Assembly (NCBI RefSeq): GCF_002300555.2
Contig: NZ_NTHN02000005.1
Span: 1 to 64,000, forward strand
Source of the DNA: Alloyangia mangrovi
GTDB lineage: Bacteria; Pseudomonadota; Alphaproteobacteria; Rhodobacterales; Rhodobacteraceae
Length of the DNA stretch: 64,000 nt
Direction of reading: 5' to 3'
This document shows, piece by piece, positions 28,005 to 36,628 of this stretch; position 1 is the stretch's first letter; the number at the start of each line of letters is the position of its first letter. The notes beneath the pieces were generated by a model, which worked only from the letters and a program-made list of their open reading frames with translations, was not told the DNA's origin and ran no database searches. A program made the translations under genes and the position numbers.

Positions 28005-28901
28005 TCAGGCCGCCGCTTCAAGTGCCGCGAGTTCGCGCCGCACAGAGTCGGCCAGAAGCGCTGCGAATCCGTTAAGCCGCGCGTGACGCCGGTCGTCGGC
28101 ATGGCGCACGAGGTAGAAGCTGCGGGTGAGCGAGACTTCTTCGGGCAGGACCCGGCGCAGCCCCGGCGCCGTGGGCAGCGCGAAGTCGTGCACGATTCCC
28201 AGCCCCGCCCCGAGCCGCAGCCAGTGGAACTGCACCGCCACCGAGTTCGACGCCAGACGCACCCGCTCCAGCCCGAGATCGCTGAGGTAGTCGAGTTCCC
28301 GGTCGAAGATCATGTCGGGGATGTAGCCGACGATCCGGTGCCCCTGCAGGTCGGCGCGGCTGCGGATTGGCGGGTGCTGCGCGAGATACTGATCCGAGGC
28401 CGCGAGATGCAGCCGATAGTCCGAGATCTTCTGCACGACCAGCCGCCCCGCCGTGGGCGCCGAGACGGCGATGGCCATGTCCGCCTCGCGCCGCGACAGG
28501 TTCACCACGCGCGGCAGCGAGACGATCTGCAGGTCGAGGCCGGGGTTGGCCTCGGCGATCTTGGCGCAGACCTGTGGCAGAAGGAAGTTGGCGCAGCCGT
28601 CGGGCGCGCCGATGCGAATCTGCCCGGCGAAGCCCTCGGACGAGCCCATCAGCGCCTGCGCGCCCTGCCCCAGCGCCTGCTCGGCGGTCTCGGCATGGAC
28701 CAGCAGCCGGGCACCGGCCTCGGACAGCGTGTAGCCCTGCGGCGACTTGGCAAAGAGCGGATGCCCGAGCGCCTGTTCGAGCCGCGCGACGCGCCGCCCC
28801 ACGGTGGCCGGGTCCATGCGCAGCACCCTGCCCGCCGCCGAGAGGCTCTCGCCCCGCGCCACGGCAAGGAAGATCCGCAGGTCGTCCCAGTTCTCGCGCA
28901 T
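28005..28901 (-). CDS. LysR-family transcriptional regulator
   Basis: The 298-residue protein has the LysR winged helix at the N-terminus (WDDLRIFLAVARGESLSAAG, PATVGRRVARLEQALGHPLF) and a periplasmic-binding-like effector domain (about 90-290). It is divergent from mmsA with 96 nt between starts, the classical arrangement for a LysR regulator and its target. Regulation of valine or inositol-derived semialdehyde metabolism is therefore inferred. The effector is unknown. In-frame codons upstream of 28901 would add residues with no family match. Confidence 0.9.
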   Translation of the reverse strand: MRENWDDLRIFLAVARGESLSAAGRVLRMDPATVGRRVARLEQALGHPLFAKSPQGYTLSEAGARLLVHAETAEQALGQGAQALMGSSEGFAGQIRIGAPDGCANFLLPQVCAKIAEANPGLDLQIVSLPRVVNLSRREADMAIAVSAPTAGRLVVQKISDYRLHLAASDQYLAQHPPIRSRADLQGHRIVGYIPDMIFDRELDYLSDLGLERVRLASNSVAVQFHWLRLGAGLGIVHDFALPTAPGLRRVLPEEVSLTRSFYLVRHADDRRHARLNGFAALLADSVRRELAALEAAA

Positions 28902-28914
28902 GGAGTACCTGTAT

Positions 28915-28924
28915 TTTTGCAAAA
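28915..28924. promoter_or_regulatory. Palindrome between LysR gene and mmsA
   Basis: TTTTGCAAAA is a perfect 10-bp palindrome flanked by further T and A, 13 nt in front of the LysR start and in an AT-rich part of the shared intergenic region. It is a candidate regulator-binding site. It does not contain a full T-N11-A LysR box by itself. Confidence 0.4.
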
Positions 28925-28997
28925 CCTATTTGCCGAATTACCCCTGTTCGCTGCATTTCCGCAAGGCTACTGTGCCCGCCAACAGAAGGAGGCTGCA

Positions 28998-30497
28998 ATG
29001 CAGGAACTGACCCATTTCATCAACGGCGCCCATGTAAAGGGCACCTCGGGCCGCTTCACCGACATCTTCAACCCGGCCACCGGCGAGGTTCAGGCCAAGG
29101 TGCCGCTGGCGACCGTCGAAGAGCTGAACGACGCGGTGGCCAAGGCCGCCGAGGCGCAGAAGGCCTGGGGCGCGACCAACCCGCAGCGCCGCGCCCGCGT
29201 CATGATGAAGTTCGGCCAGCTGATCAACGAGCATATGGACGAGCTTGCCGAGCTGGTCTCGCGCGAGCACGGCAAGACCCTGCCCGACGGGCGCGGTGAC
29301 GTGCAGCGCGGTCTCGAGGTGGTCGAGGTCTGCATGGGCGCGCCGCACATGCTCAAGGGCGAGTTCACCGATGACGGCGGCCCGGGGATCGACCTCTACT
29401 CGATGCGCCAGCCGCTCGGCGTGGTCGCGGGGATCACCCCGTTCAACTTTCCGGCGATGATCCCGCTGTGGAAGATGGCCCCGGCGCTGGTCGCCGGCAA
29501 CGCGATGATCCTCAAGCCGTCCGAGCGCTGCCCCTCGACCTCGCTGCGGCTTGCCGAGCTGATCACCGAGGCCGGCCTGCCCGAGGGCGTGCTGCAGGTG
29601 ATAAACGGTGACAAGGAAGTGGTCGACGCGATCTTGGACAACGAGACTGTGCAGGCCGTGGGCTTTGTCGGCTCGACCCCGATTGCGCAGTACATCTACG
29701 GCCGCGCCGCGACCAACGGCAAGCGCGCGCAGTGCTTCGGCGGCGCCAAGAACCACATGATCATCATGCCCGACGCCGACCTCGACAAGGCCGCCGACGC
29801 GCTGGTGGGTGCCGGCTACGGCGCCGCGGGCGAGCGCTGCATGGCGATCTCGGTGGCCGTCCCGGTCGGCGCGGAAACCGCCGATGCGCTGATCGAGAAG
29901 CTGGTGCCGCGCGTCGAGAAGCTGAAGGTCGGACCCTACACCGCCGGCGAAGACGTGGACTACGGCCCGGTCATCACCGCCGCCGCCAAGGAGCGCATCA
30001 ACGGCCTTGTCACCTCGGGTGTCGAGCAGGGTGCGACGCTGGTCATCGACGGCCGCGACTTCTCGCTGCAGGGCTATGAGGACGGATTCTTCGTCGGCCC
30101 GTCGCTCTTCGACAACGTCACGCCGGACATGGACATCTACCGCGAAGAGATCTTCGGCCCGGTGCTGAGCACCGTCCGCGCGAACTCCTATGAGGAAGCG
30201 CTGGAGCTGGTGATCGACAACCCCTACGGCAACGGTACCGCGATCTACACCGCCGATGGCGACACCGCGCGGGACTTCGCCCACCGGGTCAACGTCGGTA
30301 TGGTCGGCATCAACTTCCCGATCCCGGTGCCGCTGAGCTACCACACCTTCGGCGGCTGGAAGAAGTCGGCCTTCGGCGATCTCAACCAGTATGGCCCCGA
30401 CGCCTTCCGCTTCTACACCAAGACCAAGACCGTCACGGCGCGCTGGTTCTCGGGCATCAAGGAAGGCGGCGAGTTCAACTTCAAGGCCATGGATTGA
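28998..30497 (+). CDS. mmsA: CoA-acylating methylmalonate-semialdehyde dehydrogenase
   Basis: MmsA oxidises methylmalonate semialdehyde or malonate semialdehyde to propionyl-CoA or acetyl-CoA with loss of CO2, in valine, thymine and inositol breakdown. The 499-residue aldehyde dehydrogenase carries ITPFNFPAMIPLWKMAPALV, GFVGSTPIAQYIYGRA and the catalytic cysteine in GAAGERCMAISVAV, the sequence typical of the CoA-dependent subgroup. The start at 28998 has GGAGG 7 nt upstream. A terminator follows. It is divergent from a LysR gene; no mmsB is adjacent. Confidence 0.94.
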   Translation: MQELTHFINGAHVKGTSGRFTDIFNPATGEVQAKVPLATVEELNDAVAKAAEAQKAWGATNPQRRARVMMKFGQLINEHMDELAELVSREHGKTLPDGRGDVQRGLEVVEVCMGAPHMLKGEFTDDGGPGIDLYSMRQPLGVVAGITPFNFPAMIPLWKMAPALVAGNAMILKPSERCPSTSLRLAELITEAGLPEGVLQVINGDKEVVDAILDNETVQAVGFVGSTPIAQYIYGRAATNGKRAQCFGGAKNHMIIMPDADLDKAADALVGAGYGAAGERCMAISVAVPVGAETADALIEKLVPRVEKLKVGPYTAGEDVDYGPVITAAAKERINGLVTSGVEQGATLVIDGRDFSLQGYEDGFFVGPSLFDNVTPDMDIYREEIFGPVLSTVRANSYEEALELVIDNPYGNGTAIYTADGDTARDFAHRVNVGMVGINFPIPVPLSYHTFGGWKKSAFGDLNQYGPDAFRFYTKTKTVTARWFSGIKEGGEFNFKAMD

Positions 30498-30537
30498 TCC
30501 CACGGGCCTTGCCGACCCGGACCCTTCACTGACACGC

Positions 30538-30570
30538 GGGCCGCCCGGATCCTTCCGGGCGGCCCGTCTT
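30538..30570 (+). terminator. Terminator of mmsA
   Basis: A 12-bp perfect stem (GGGCCGCCCGGA with TCCGGGCGGCCC) with a 4-nt loop is followed by GTCTTGCTTG. It lies 40 nt after the mmsA stop. Confidence 0.75.
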
Positions 30571-30625
30571 GCTTGCTGCACGCGCAGCTTGCCGCCCGCA
30601 CAAACATGTATCTCACAGATATCAT

Positions 30626-30644
30626 TGACGTTAACTAAACGTCA
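30626..30644. promoter_or_regulatory. Palindrome upstream of first 139-residue gene
   Basis: TGACGTT-AACTA-AACGTCA is a perfect 7+7 bp inverted repeat, 39 nt before the start codon at 30684. It is in the right place for a repressor or activator site. Confidence 0.5.
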
Positions 30645-30683
30645 TCGTCACCATCGACTAAGCCTCTAATTTGCCGGTGGGAA

Positions 30684-31103
30684 ATGTCCGTCAGCTTCCG
30701 CATTCTTAAGAATCACGGTCTTGTCTATGTGCGATACGAGGGGCATGCTTGCCTCGCCGATACGACCCGGGTTCTTGCAGACTACGTGGGTCACACGGAT
30801 TACCGCCGCGGACAGAAACAGCTCGTAGACCTGTCAGCGCTGACCGGCTGGGACGGTGACTATCTCGAACTCATGAAAGTCCAGGCCCTGAAAGCCGAGG
30901 CCTTTTTCGGCGGTGAAAACGCCACATTGCTGCTTTATTTCGCCCCCAGCGCCCTGAGTTTCCGACTCGCCAAGCTGGCGCTCAATTCCTGGGACGGGCT
31001 CGACAGCGTGGTCGCCCGGGTCCAACAAAGCGAGCTTGGCTGCCTGACATTGCTGGGCCTCGCGGAGCGCAGTTTCGCTCAATTGCTCGAAAATACGGGA
31101 TGA
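30684..31103 (+). CDS. 139-residue STAS/SpoIIAA-like hypothetical protein (copy 1)
   Basis: The protein reads MSVSFRILKNHGLVYVRYEG at its start and alternates short strands and helices, with QLVDLSALTGWDGDY and TLLLYFAPSALSFRLAKLAL later. This resembles the SpoIIAA-like/STAS fold, known in small regulatory proteins. It is not a clear member of a named family. The neighbouring gene at 31230 has the same length and the same pattern (short N-terminal strand, D-x-S/N-x2-T motif, YYAPS/YFAPSAL). A tandem duplication is likely. Each copy has its own palindrome upstream. No signal peptide is present. The function is unknown. Confidence 0.7.
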   Translation: MSVSFRILKNHGLVYVRYEGHACLADTTRVLADYVGHTDYRRGQKQLVDLSALTGWDGDYLELMKVQALKAEAFFGGENATLLLYFAPSALSFRLAKLALNSWDGLDSVVARVQQSELGCLTLLGLAERSFAQLLENTG

Positions 31104-31132
31104 TTTCTCTTCCGCAGCGTCACCCCCAAAGA

Positions 31133-31162
31133 TATGTCGCATAGGCGACATACCATTTGACA
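31133..31162 (+). promoter_or_regulatory. Palindrome and -35 upstream of second 139-residue gene
   Basis: TATGTCGC-ATAG-GCGACATA (31133-31152) is an 8+8 bp inverted repeat. It is followed 4 nt later by TTGACA (31157-31162). No convincing -10 hexamer at 17 nt follows. The site is about 70 nt before the start at 31230 and is unlike the palindrome in front of copy 1. Confidence 0.45.
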
Positions 31163-31229
31163 CAAGCTTCCGGACATAGGAAACGAGTGAAAGGCTAACC
31201 CCCTTTTCCTCATCTTCGGGAGAGACAAT

Positions 31230-31649
31230 ATGCCAGGAAATTTCAAGATATTTGCCGAGCGCCGCTTGGCCTGCTTGAAGTTTTCCGGTGCTGCCCAAAT
31301 CGAGGATTGCTTCGAAACGGTATCAGAGCTCATTTCCTCGCCCGAGTGGTGCTCCGATTACGCGGTGTTCATCGATAACTCCGGGGTCACTTCCTACCAA
31401 GGCGATTTCGAGAATCTGCAGCGCTTTTGCGGTCAGCTCATGGACACCGACGCCTTTGAAAGCGCAAACATGGAGATCGTCTATTATGCTCCGTCCGATC
31501 TCGCTTTCGGCATTGCCCGCATGACCCAGCAAGTGCTCACCTCGCGGTTTCCCTTCCGGATCCACGTCTATCGCGACGTCGCGCCAGCGCTAGCTAAGCT
31601 CGGACAGCAAGAAACCGCGCTCGCCGAGCTCTATTCCGCCACCGCCTGA
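31230..31649 (+). CDS. 139-residue STAS/SpoIIAA-like hypothetical protein (copy 2)
   Basis: It begins MPGNFKIFAERRLACLKFSG and contains YAVFIDNSGVTSYQGDFENL and EIVYYAPSDLAFGIARMTQQ. The last segment lines up with copy 1 (LLYFAPSALSFRLAKLAL), so the two are probably diverged paralogues. The strand-helix pattern again suggests a STAS/SpoIIAA-like fold. It is cytosolic by sequence. It stands between copy 1 and ssrA. Separate upstream palindromes suggest that the copies are switched on by different cues. Confidence 0.7.
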   Translation: MPGNFKIFAERRLACLKFSGAAQIEDCFETVSELISSPEWCSDYAVFIDNSGVTSYQGDFENLQRFCGQLMDTDAFESANMEIVYYAPSDLAFGIARMTQQVLTSRFPFRIHVYRDVAPALAKLGQQETALAELYSATA

Positions 31650-31704
31650 CGCCGCGCGGAGGCGCCCACCGGCGCCCCACCCTGCATTCCTGCGCAGATC
31701 CCCA

Positions 31705-31733
31705 TTGAAAGCCGCGCCGCCGCGTCCTATATC
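31705..31733 (+). promoter_or_regulatory. Promoter of ssrA
   Basis: TTGAAA (31705-31710) and TATATC (31728-31733) are spaced by exactly 17 nt, about 85 nt upstream of the CCA end of the acceptor piece. They fit a strong housekeeping promoter. Confidence 0.6.
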
Positions 31734-31739
31734 AACCCT

Positions 31740-32035
31740 GTTCCGCAAGGGACTATGGGCATAAACGCGCATGTAATAAACGGATCGGACCCGGGGGCGG
31801 TACCCGGCGGCTCCACCAATAAACCCTTGTTGGGGGTTCATGGGGCCGAAATAGGATCGACGAACGCGTAAAGATGTAGCTTTGTCCCGGTGAGATACCA
31901 CCGTTATCGGTTCATAAAGCATAGTTGCCAACAACAATCGTGCTCCGGTTGCTCTGGCTGCGTAAGCAGTCCGAAAAACCGAAAATTAAGCCCTTGGGCC
32001 TAGCAGCTTAAGGCGGGGTTCGCAGGTACCTGGCA
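31740..32035 (+). ncRNA. ssrA: Two-piece (permuted) transfer-messenger RNA
   Basis: The gene has the circularly permuted layout of alphaproteobacteria. The acceptor piece ends at CCA (31816-31818); a short spacer follows; the coding piece starts at GGGGCCG (31842). That 5' end pairs with CGGCTCC just before ACCA, rebuilding the acceptor stem. The tag reads GCC AAC AAC AAT CGT GCT CCG GTT GCT CTG GCT GCG TAA (31927-31965), giving ANNNRAPVALAA. This ends in the C-terminal LAA seen by ClpXP. It rescues stalled ribosomes with SmpB. The outer ends given are approximate. The SspB adaptor gene lies 2.2 kb downstream. Confidence 0.92.
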
Positions 32036-32125
32036 ACAGAAACCTGCACTTCTCCCCCCCCTCCATCCGCGACATTCGGCCAGCGCATTTCGGCGCGATT
32101 GACCGAAGGTAGGCCGCCTGTCAGC

Positions 32126-32800
32126 ATGACCGGCATGGCCCCAGTAACCGTTGCCAGTATCGCCCTGCTCGCAGCGCTTAGTGCGCCGAAGCTCCACGCC
32201 TGCGAGACCGCGCTGCTGCTGGCCATGGACGTGTCGAATTCCATCGACCCCGCCGAATACGCCATCCAGGCCGAGGGCCTGGCCCTTGCCCTGACCGATC
32301 CCCAAATCGCGGCGATCATGGTCGAGGACCGCATCGCCCTTGCCGTGCTGCAATGGTCCGGCCCCGCCCACCAGGCGCTCACGCTGGACTGGACCGAGAT
32401 TGCCGAGCCCGCCGATCTTGCCAGTTTCGCCGCCGCCGCCGGCGGCATGGAGCGTGCCTTCGTCCTGTCGGACACCGCCCCCGGCGCGGCCCTCGGCGCC
32501 GCGCTCGACGTCATGGATCTCGCCCCGCCATGCAAGCGGCGGGTGATCGACGTGTCGGGCGACGGCACGCCGAACTCGGGCCCGTCGGCCTCGGCAGCTC
32601 GGGTCCGGGCCGAGCGCATGGGGGTGACGATCAACGGGCTCGCCATCGAGGGCCCGGGCAGCGGCCTGCCGGTCAGCAACTACTACCGGCAGGTGCTGAT
32701 CACCCGCGACGGCTTCGTGATGACCGCGCGCAGCCATCAGGCCTATGCCGAGACCCTGCGCCGAAAAATCCTGCGCGAGATCGCGCAGGTCGTCGGCTGA
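32126..32800 (+). CDS. DUF1194 (von Willebrand A-like) secreted protein
   Basis: The 224-residue protein has a signal peptide (MTGMAPVTVASIALLAALSA, then PKLHAC) followed by a VWA-like domain. The first strand LLLAMDVSNSIDPAEY carries the D-x-S-x-S metal site, and RRVIDVSGDGTPNSGPSASA continues the domain. These are features of the DUF1194 family. It is periplasmic with unknown partner. The ATG at 32126 fits the signal peptide; the frame is open upstream to a TTG at 32099. chrA begins 7 nt after the stop, so the two are likely cotranscribed. Confidence 0.85.
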   Translation: MTGMAPVTVASIALLAALSAPKLHACETALLLAMDVSNSIDPAEYAIQAEGLALALTDPQIAAIMVEDRIALAVLQWSGPAHQALTLDWTEIAEPADLASFAAAAGGMERAFVLSDTAPGAALGAALDVMDLAPPCKRRVIDVSGDGTPNSGPSASAARVRAERMGVTINGLAIEGPGSGLPVSNYYRQVLITRDGFVMTARSHQAYAETLRRKILREIAQVVG

Positions 32801-32807
32801 GCGCGTC

Positions 32808-34094
32808 ATGAAAGCGTCACGGGTGCCGGCGCAAAAGCCTGCCATGACGCCATTTTCCCAGCTCTTCACGACCTTCCTGCGGATCGGCCTGCTCAGCTTC
32901 GGCGGCCCCGCCGCGCAGATCGCCCTGCTGCATCGCGAAATTGTCGAGGCGCGGCAGTGGCTGACCGAGCGGCAATACCTGCAGGCGCTCTCCTTCTGCA
33001 TGCTGCTGCCCGGCCCCGAGGCCATGCAGCTCGCGACCTGGATCGGCTGGCGCCTGCGCGGCACCATGGGCGGGCTGATCGCGGGCGGGCTCTTCGTGCT
33101 GCCCGGCGCGGTGCTGATCGCGGTGCTGGCGCTGGCCTATTCCAGCTACGGCGCCCGCCCCGAGGTCGCGGGGCTGATGCTCGGGGTCAAGGCCACGGTG
33201 ATCGCGCTGGTCGCGCAGGCGCTGCTGAAGCTCGGCCGCAAGGTGCTGACCCGCCGCGGCGCGCTGCTGATCTCGCTCGCCGCTTTTGCCGCACTCTACA
33301 TGCTGCACCTGCCCTTCCCTCTGGTGATCGCCTGCGCCGCGCTGATCGGCTGGATCGGCCAGCCTGCCAGCCCCTCGTCCGAGGTCCAGCCCGTGCCCGC
33401 ACCGGTGACGGACCGGCTCTGGGTCTGGCCGCTCTGGGTGACGCTTTGGTTCGCACCGATGATCGCCGCGGCGCTCGCCGGGCAGATGCTCCTCTATGAC
33501 ATCGGCATGCTCTTCTCCAAGCTGGCGGTCTTCTCTTTCGGCGGCGCCTACGCGGTGCTCGCCTGGCTGGCACAGGAGGCGGTGACCGCCCGCGGCTGGC
33601 TCGAGGCGGCGCAGATGGCCGATGCGCTGGGTCTGGCCGAAACCACCCCCGGCCCGCTGATCCTCGTGACGCAGTTCGTCGGCATGATCACCGGCTTCGC
33701 CGCAGGCGGCTGGCCGATGGCGCTGGCGGCAGGCGCCATGGTGCTCTGGGTCACCTTCATCCCCTGTTTCTTGTGGATCTTCGCCTTTGCCCCGCACCTC
33801 GAGCGGCTGCTCGCGCGGCCCCGCCTGCAGGCGGCGCTCGAGGCGATCACCGCCGCCGTGCTCGGCGTGGTCGCCAATCTCGCGCTGTGGTTCGCGCTGC
33901 ACGTGCTTTTCGCCGAGACCCGGATCCCGCGCCTCGGCCCGCTTGCCCCGGAGCTGCCCGTGCTGCCCAGCCTGCAGCCCGCCGCGCTCGGCCTGACGCT
34001 TCTGGCCGCGCTCCTGCTGGGCCCGCTGCGCCGTTCCGTGCCACTGACGCTTGCCCTCACGGCAACCGCCGGATATATGCTAACCAATTATTAA
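32808..34094 (+). CDS. chrA: Chromate transporter-family protein (ChrA)
   Basis: The 428-residue membrane protein carries two CHR domains. Repeat one starts FLRIGLLSFGGPAAQIALLH with CMLLPGPEAMQLATWIGWRL; repeat two starts LAVFSFGGAYAVLAWLAQEA with ALGLAETTPGPLILVTQFVG. The FGGP/PGP signature of the family is seen in each. ChrA exports chromate (or similar anions) in other bacteria; physiological substrate is unproven here. Two ATGs are possible, 32808 and 32844; neither has a clear ribosome site. Confidence 0.9.
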   Translation: MKASRVPAQKPAMTPFSQLFTTFLRIGLLSFGGPAAQIALLHREIVEARQWLTERQYLQALSFCMLLPGPEAMQLATWIGWRLRGTMGGLIAGGLFVLPGAVLIAVLALAYSSYGARPEVAGLMLGVKATVIALVAQALLKLGRKVLTRRGALLISLAAFAALYMLHLPFPLVIACAALIGWIGQPASPSSEVQPVPAPVTDRLWVWPLWVTLWFAPMIAAALAGQMLLYDIGMLFSKLAVFSFGGAYAVLAWLAQEAVTARGWLEAAQMADALGLAETTPGPLILVTQFVGMITGFAAGGWPMALAAGAMVLWVTFIPCFLWIFAFAPHLERLLARPRLQAALEAITAAVLGVVANLALWFALHVLFAETRIPRLGPLAPELPVLPSLQPAALGLTLLAALLLGPLRRSVPLTLALTATAGYMLTNY

Positions 34095-34201
34095 AAATGC
34101 GATTTTCAGGAAATATCGCGCCATTGGTATTTTTCCATCATGTCCCCTTTTCCTCGCCGCCAAATCTAATATGGTGAAAAGAAAGCGACGAGGAGCAGCC
34201 A

Positions 34202-34672
34202 ATGCCCGGCGGCATCGACTATGGCAATCTCATGCACCGCGCCATGCGCGGGCTCATCAACGACGTGCTCGCGGGGGTCCAGGAGACCGGCCTTCCGGGT
34301 GACCACCACTTCTTCATCACCTTCGATACCCAGCACCCCGACGTGGAACTGGCCGACTGGCTCTCGGACCGCTACCCGGGCGAGATGACCGTGGTGATGC
34401 AGCATTGGTACGAAGACCTCGAGGTCACCGAGGACGGCTTCACCGTCACGCTTAACTTCGGCGATGCGCCCGAGCGGCTCTACATCCCCTATGACGCGAT
34501 CAAGACCTTCGTCGACCCGTCGGTGGAGTTCGGCCTGCGCTTCGAGACCCACGAGGAAGAGGATGACGACGACGACGAGCCGACCCCGCCCGAGGGTGGC
34601 CCGGACGACGGCCCGCGCGAGACGGTCAAGCAGGACGCCGAGGTCGTGCGCCTCGATTCTTTCCGCAAGTGA
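34202..34672 (+). CDS. sspB: ClpXP adaptor SspB, alphaproteobacterial type
   Basis: SspB tethers tmRNA-tagged proteins to ClpXP. The 156-residue protein begins with IDYGNLMHRAMRGLINDVL and has GDHHFFITFDTQHPDVELAD, matching SspB-alpha (DUF1321). The C-terminal 45 residues are acidic and disordered (EEEDDDDDEPTPP) and end VVRLDSFRK, the ClpX-binding tail. It lies 2.2 kb from ssrA on the same strand, separated by two unrelated genes. A ribosome site GAGGAG precedes the ATG. A strong terminator follows. Confidence 0.95.
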   Translation: MPGGIDYGNLMHRAMRGLINDVLAGVQETGLPGDHHFFITFDTQHPDVELADWLSDRYPGEMTVVMQHWYEDLEVTEDGFTVTLNFGDAPERLYIPYDAIKTFVDPSVEFGLRFETHEEEDDDDDEPTPPEGGPDDGPRETVKQDAEVVRLDSFRK

Positions 34673-34708
34673 GCCGGCGGGGCACCGCGCCCCTCTGCCC
34701 AGCTTCAG

Positions 34709-34736
34709 CGCGCCGGGGCCCTAGGGCCCCGGCGCG
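34709..34736 (+). terminator. Terminator of sspB
   Basis: A 13-bp perfect inverted repeat (CGCGCCGGGGCCC with GGGCCCCGGCGCG) with a 2-nt centre is followed by TTTGCGTTTCC, 37 nt after the sspB stop. Confidence 0.75.
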
Positions 34737-34896
34737 TTTGCGTTTCCGCCCGCCAGTCGACCCGGGGCGGGTGTCGCCCCGCTTCAAACCCGCGGTCTTG
34801 CGGCGCTAACAGCCGATTTGCCCGCCGCTTGCCCGTTGCCCCCGGACCGGGAGGCGGCTAAACGGCACACAATGGTATGCTTTGCAGGAGGCACAG

Positions 34897-36291
34897 ATGG
34901 CCAACACCCGCACCGAGACCGACAGCTTCGGCCCGCTCGAGGTTCCCGCCGACAAGTACTGGGGCGCACAGACCCAGCGCTCGATCATGAACTTCCCCAT
35001 TGGCTGGGAGAAGCAGCCGGTTCCGATCATCCGCGCGCTCGGCGTGGTGAAACAGGCCTGTGCCATGGCCAACAAGGAGCTGGGCACGATGGAGGCCACG
35101 GTCGCCGACGCGATCATCGCTGCCGCCGGTGAGGTCATCGAGGGCAAGTTCGACGACAACTTCCCGCTGGTGGTCTGGCAGACCGGCTCGGGCACCCAGT
35201 CGAACATGAACGCGAACGAGGTGATCTCGAACCGCGCCATCGAGATGCTCGGCGGCGAGATGGGCTCGAAGAAGCCCGTGCACCCGAACGATCACTGCAA
35301 CATGGGCCAGTCGTCCAACGACACCTTCCCGACTGCCATGCACGTGGCCATCGCCATGCAGGCGCGCGACGTGCTGCTGCCGGGCCTGCGCAAGCTGCAC
35401 GCCGCGCTCGAGGCGAAGTCCGAAGAGTTCAAGGACATCATCAAGATCGGCCGCACCCACACGCAGGATGCCACCCCGCTGACGCTGGGCCAGGAATTCG
35501 GCGGCTACACCCACCAGGTGAAGAAGGGCATCGAGCGCGTCGAGGCCTGCCTCGGCGACATCTACGAGCTGGCGCAGGGCGGCACCGCCGTCGGCACCGG
35601 TCTCAACACCCAGAAAGGCTGGGCGGAGATGGTTGCGAAGAACATGGCGCAGATCACCGACCTGCCCTTCGTCACCGCGCCCAACAAGTTCGAAGCGCTC
35701 GCCGCGCATGACGCCATGGTGATGTTCTCCGGCGCGCTGAAGACCGTGGCGGCTTCGCTGTTCAAGATCGCCAACGACATGCGCCTGCTGGGCTCCGGCC
35801 CGCGCTCGGGTCTTGGCGAGCTGATCCTGCCGGAAAACGAGCCCGGCTCGTCGATCATGCCTGGCAAGGTCAACCCGACCCAGGCCGAGGCGCTGACCAT
35901 GGTCTGCGCCCACGTCATGGGCAATGACGCCGCCGTCGGCTTTGCCGGCTCGCAGGGTCACTTCGAGCTCAACGTCTACAACCCGATGATGAGCTACAAC
36001 TTGCTCCAGTCGATGCAGCTGCTGGGCGACTCGGCCTCGGCCTTCACCGACAACATGGTGGTCGGCACGCAGGCCAACGTGGCGCGCATCGACAAGCTGA
36101 TGAAGGAATCGCTGATGCTGGTGACGGCGCTGGCGCCGACCATCGGCTACGACAATGCCACCAAGGTCGCCAAGACCGCGCATAAGAACGGCACCACGCT
36201 GAAGGAAGAGGCGATCGCCCTCGGCTTCGTCGATGAGGAAACCTTCGACCGCATCGTGCGTCCCGAGGACATGATCGGTCCCAAGGGCTGA
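34897..36291 (+). CDS. fumC: Fumarate hydratase, class II
   Basis: FumC hydrates fumarate to malate in the TCA cycle without an iron-sulfur cluster. The 464-residue protein shows the superfamily signature [16 protein letters not shown] and the active-site segments [19 protein letters not shown] and [17 protein letters not shown]. The ATG at 34897 follows AGGAGG by 6 nt; the frame is open to 34882. It is followed by a terminator and a DUF4169/RHH pair, a common order in this family. Confidence 0.97.
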   Translation: MANTRTETDSFGPLEVPADKYWGAQTQRSIMNFPIGWEKQPVPIIRALGVVKQACAMANKELGTMEATVADAIIAAAGEVIEGKFDDNFPLVVWQTGSGTQSNMNANEVISNRAIEMLGGEMGSKKPVHPNDHCNMGQSSNDTFPTAMHVAIAMQARDVLLPGLRKLHAALEAKSEEFKDIIKIGRTHTQDATPLTLGQEFGGYTHQVKKGIERVEACLGDIYELAQGGTAVGTGLNTQKGWAEMVAKNMAQITDLPFVTAPNKFEALAAHDAMVMFSGALKTVAASLFKIANDMRLLGSGPRSGLGELILPENEPGSSIMPGKVNPTQAEALTMVCAHVMGNDAAVGFAGSQGHFELNVYNPMMSYNLLQSMQLLGDSASAFTDNMVVGTQANVARIDKLMKESLMLVTALAPTIGYDNATKVAKTAHKNGTTLKEEAIALGFVDEETFDRIVRPEDMIGPKG

Positions 36292-36313
36292 GCCTTCCCC
36301 GACCAAGACCAGA

Positions 36314-36338
36314 AACGGGGCCCGCGCGGCCCCGTTTT
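36314..36338 (+). terminator. Terminator of fumC
   Basis: A 9-bp perfect stem (AACGGGGCC with GGCCCCGTT), loop CGCGC, followed by further T residues, 22 nt after the fumC stop. Confidence 0.8.
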
Positions 36339-36427
36339 GCTGCGCCCTGCGCGGAACCGCTCCCCCCGCCCCGCTTTTCCAGCTCTGGCCATTGCCGCCC
36401 CGCAGCACCACGCTATTCTCTCCAGCC

Positions 36428-36628
36428 ATGAGCAACGTGATCAACCTCAACCGCGTCCGCAAGGACCGCGCCCGCGCGGAAAAACGCGCGCAGGCCGACG
36501 AGAATGCCGCGCGCCATGGCCGCAGCAAGGCCGATAAGCAGCGCGAGGCCGCCGAGGCCGCGAAATCCGCCCGCGCGCTCGAGAGCCACAAGCTGGACGC
36601 GCCGGACGAGCAGAAGCCCGAGACATGA
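36428..36628 (+). CDS. DUF4169 family protein
   Basis: The 66-residue protein is highly charged and helical (MSNVINLNRVRKDRARAEKR and onward), the complete length and composition of DUF4169. Its function is unknown. It overlaps the next gene by ATGA (36625-36628). The DUF4169/ribbon-helix-helix pair behind fumC recurs in Rhodobacteraceae, which suggests that the two small proteins act together, possibly as a DNA-binding unit. Confidence 0.85.
   Translation: MSNVINLNRVRKDRARAEKRAQADENAARHGRSKADKQREAAEAAKSARALESHKLDAPDEQKPET

Noticed and set aside
32000-33067. 355-residue minus-strand frame over DUF1194 gene and chrA start
   Set aside because: Antisense to two well-supported genes, with no domain and no ribosome site.
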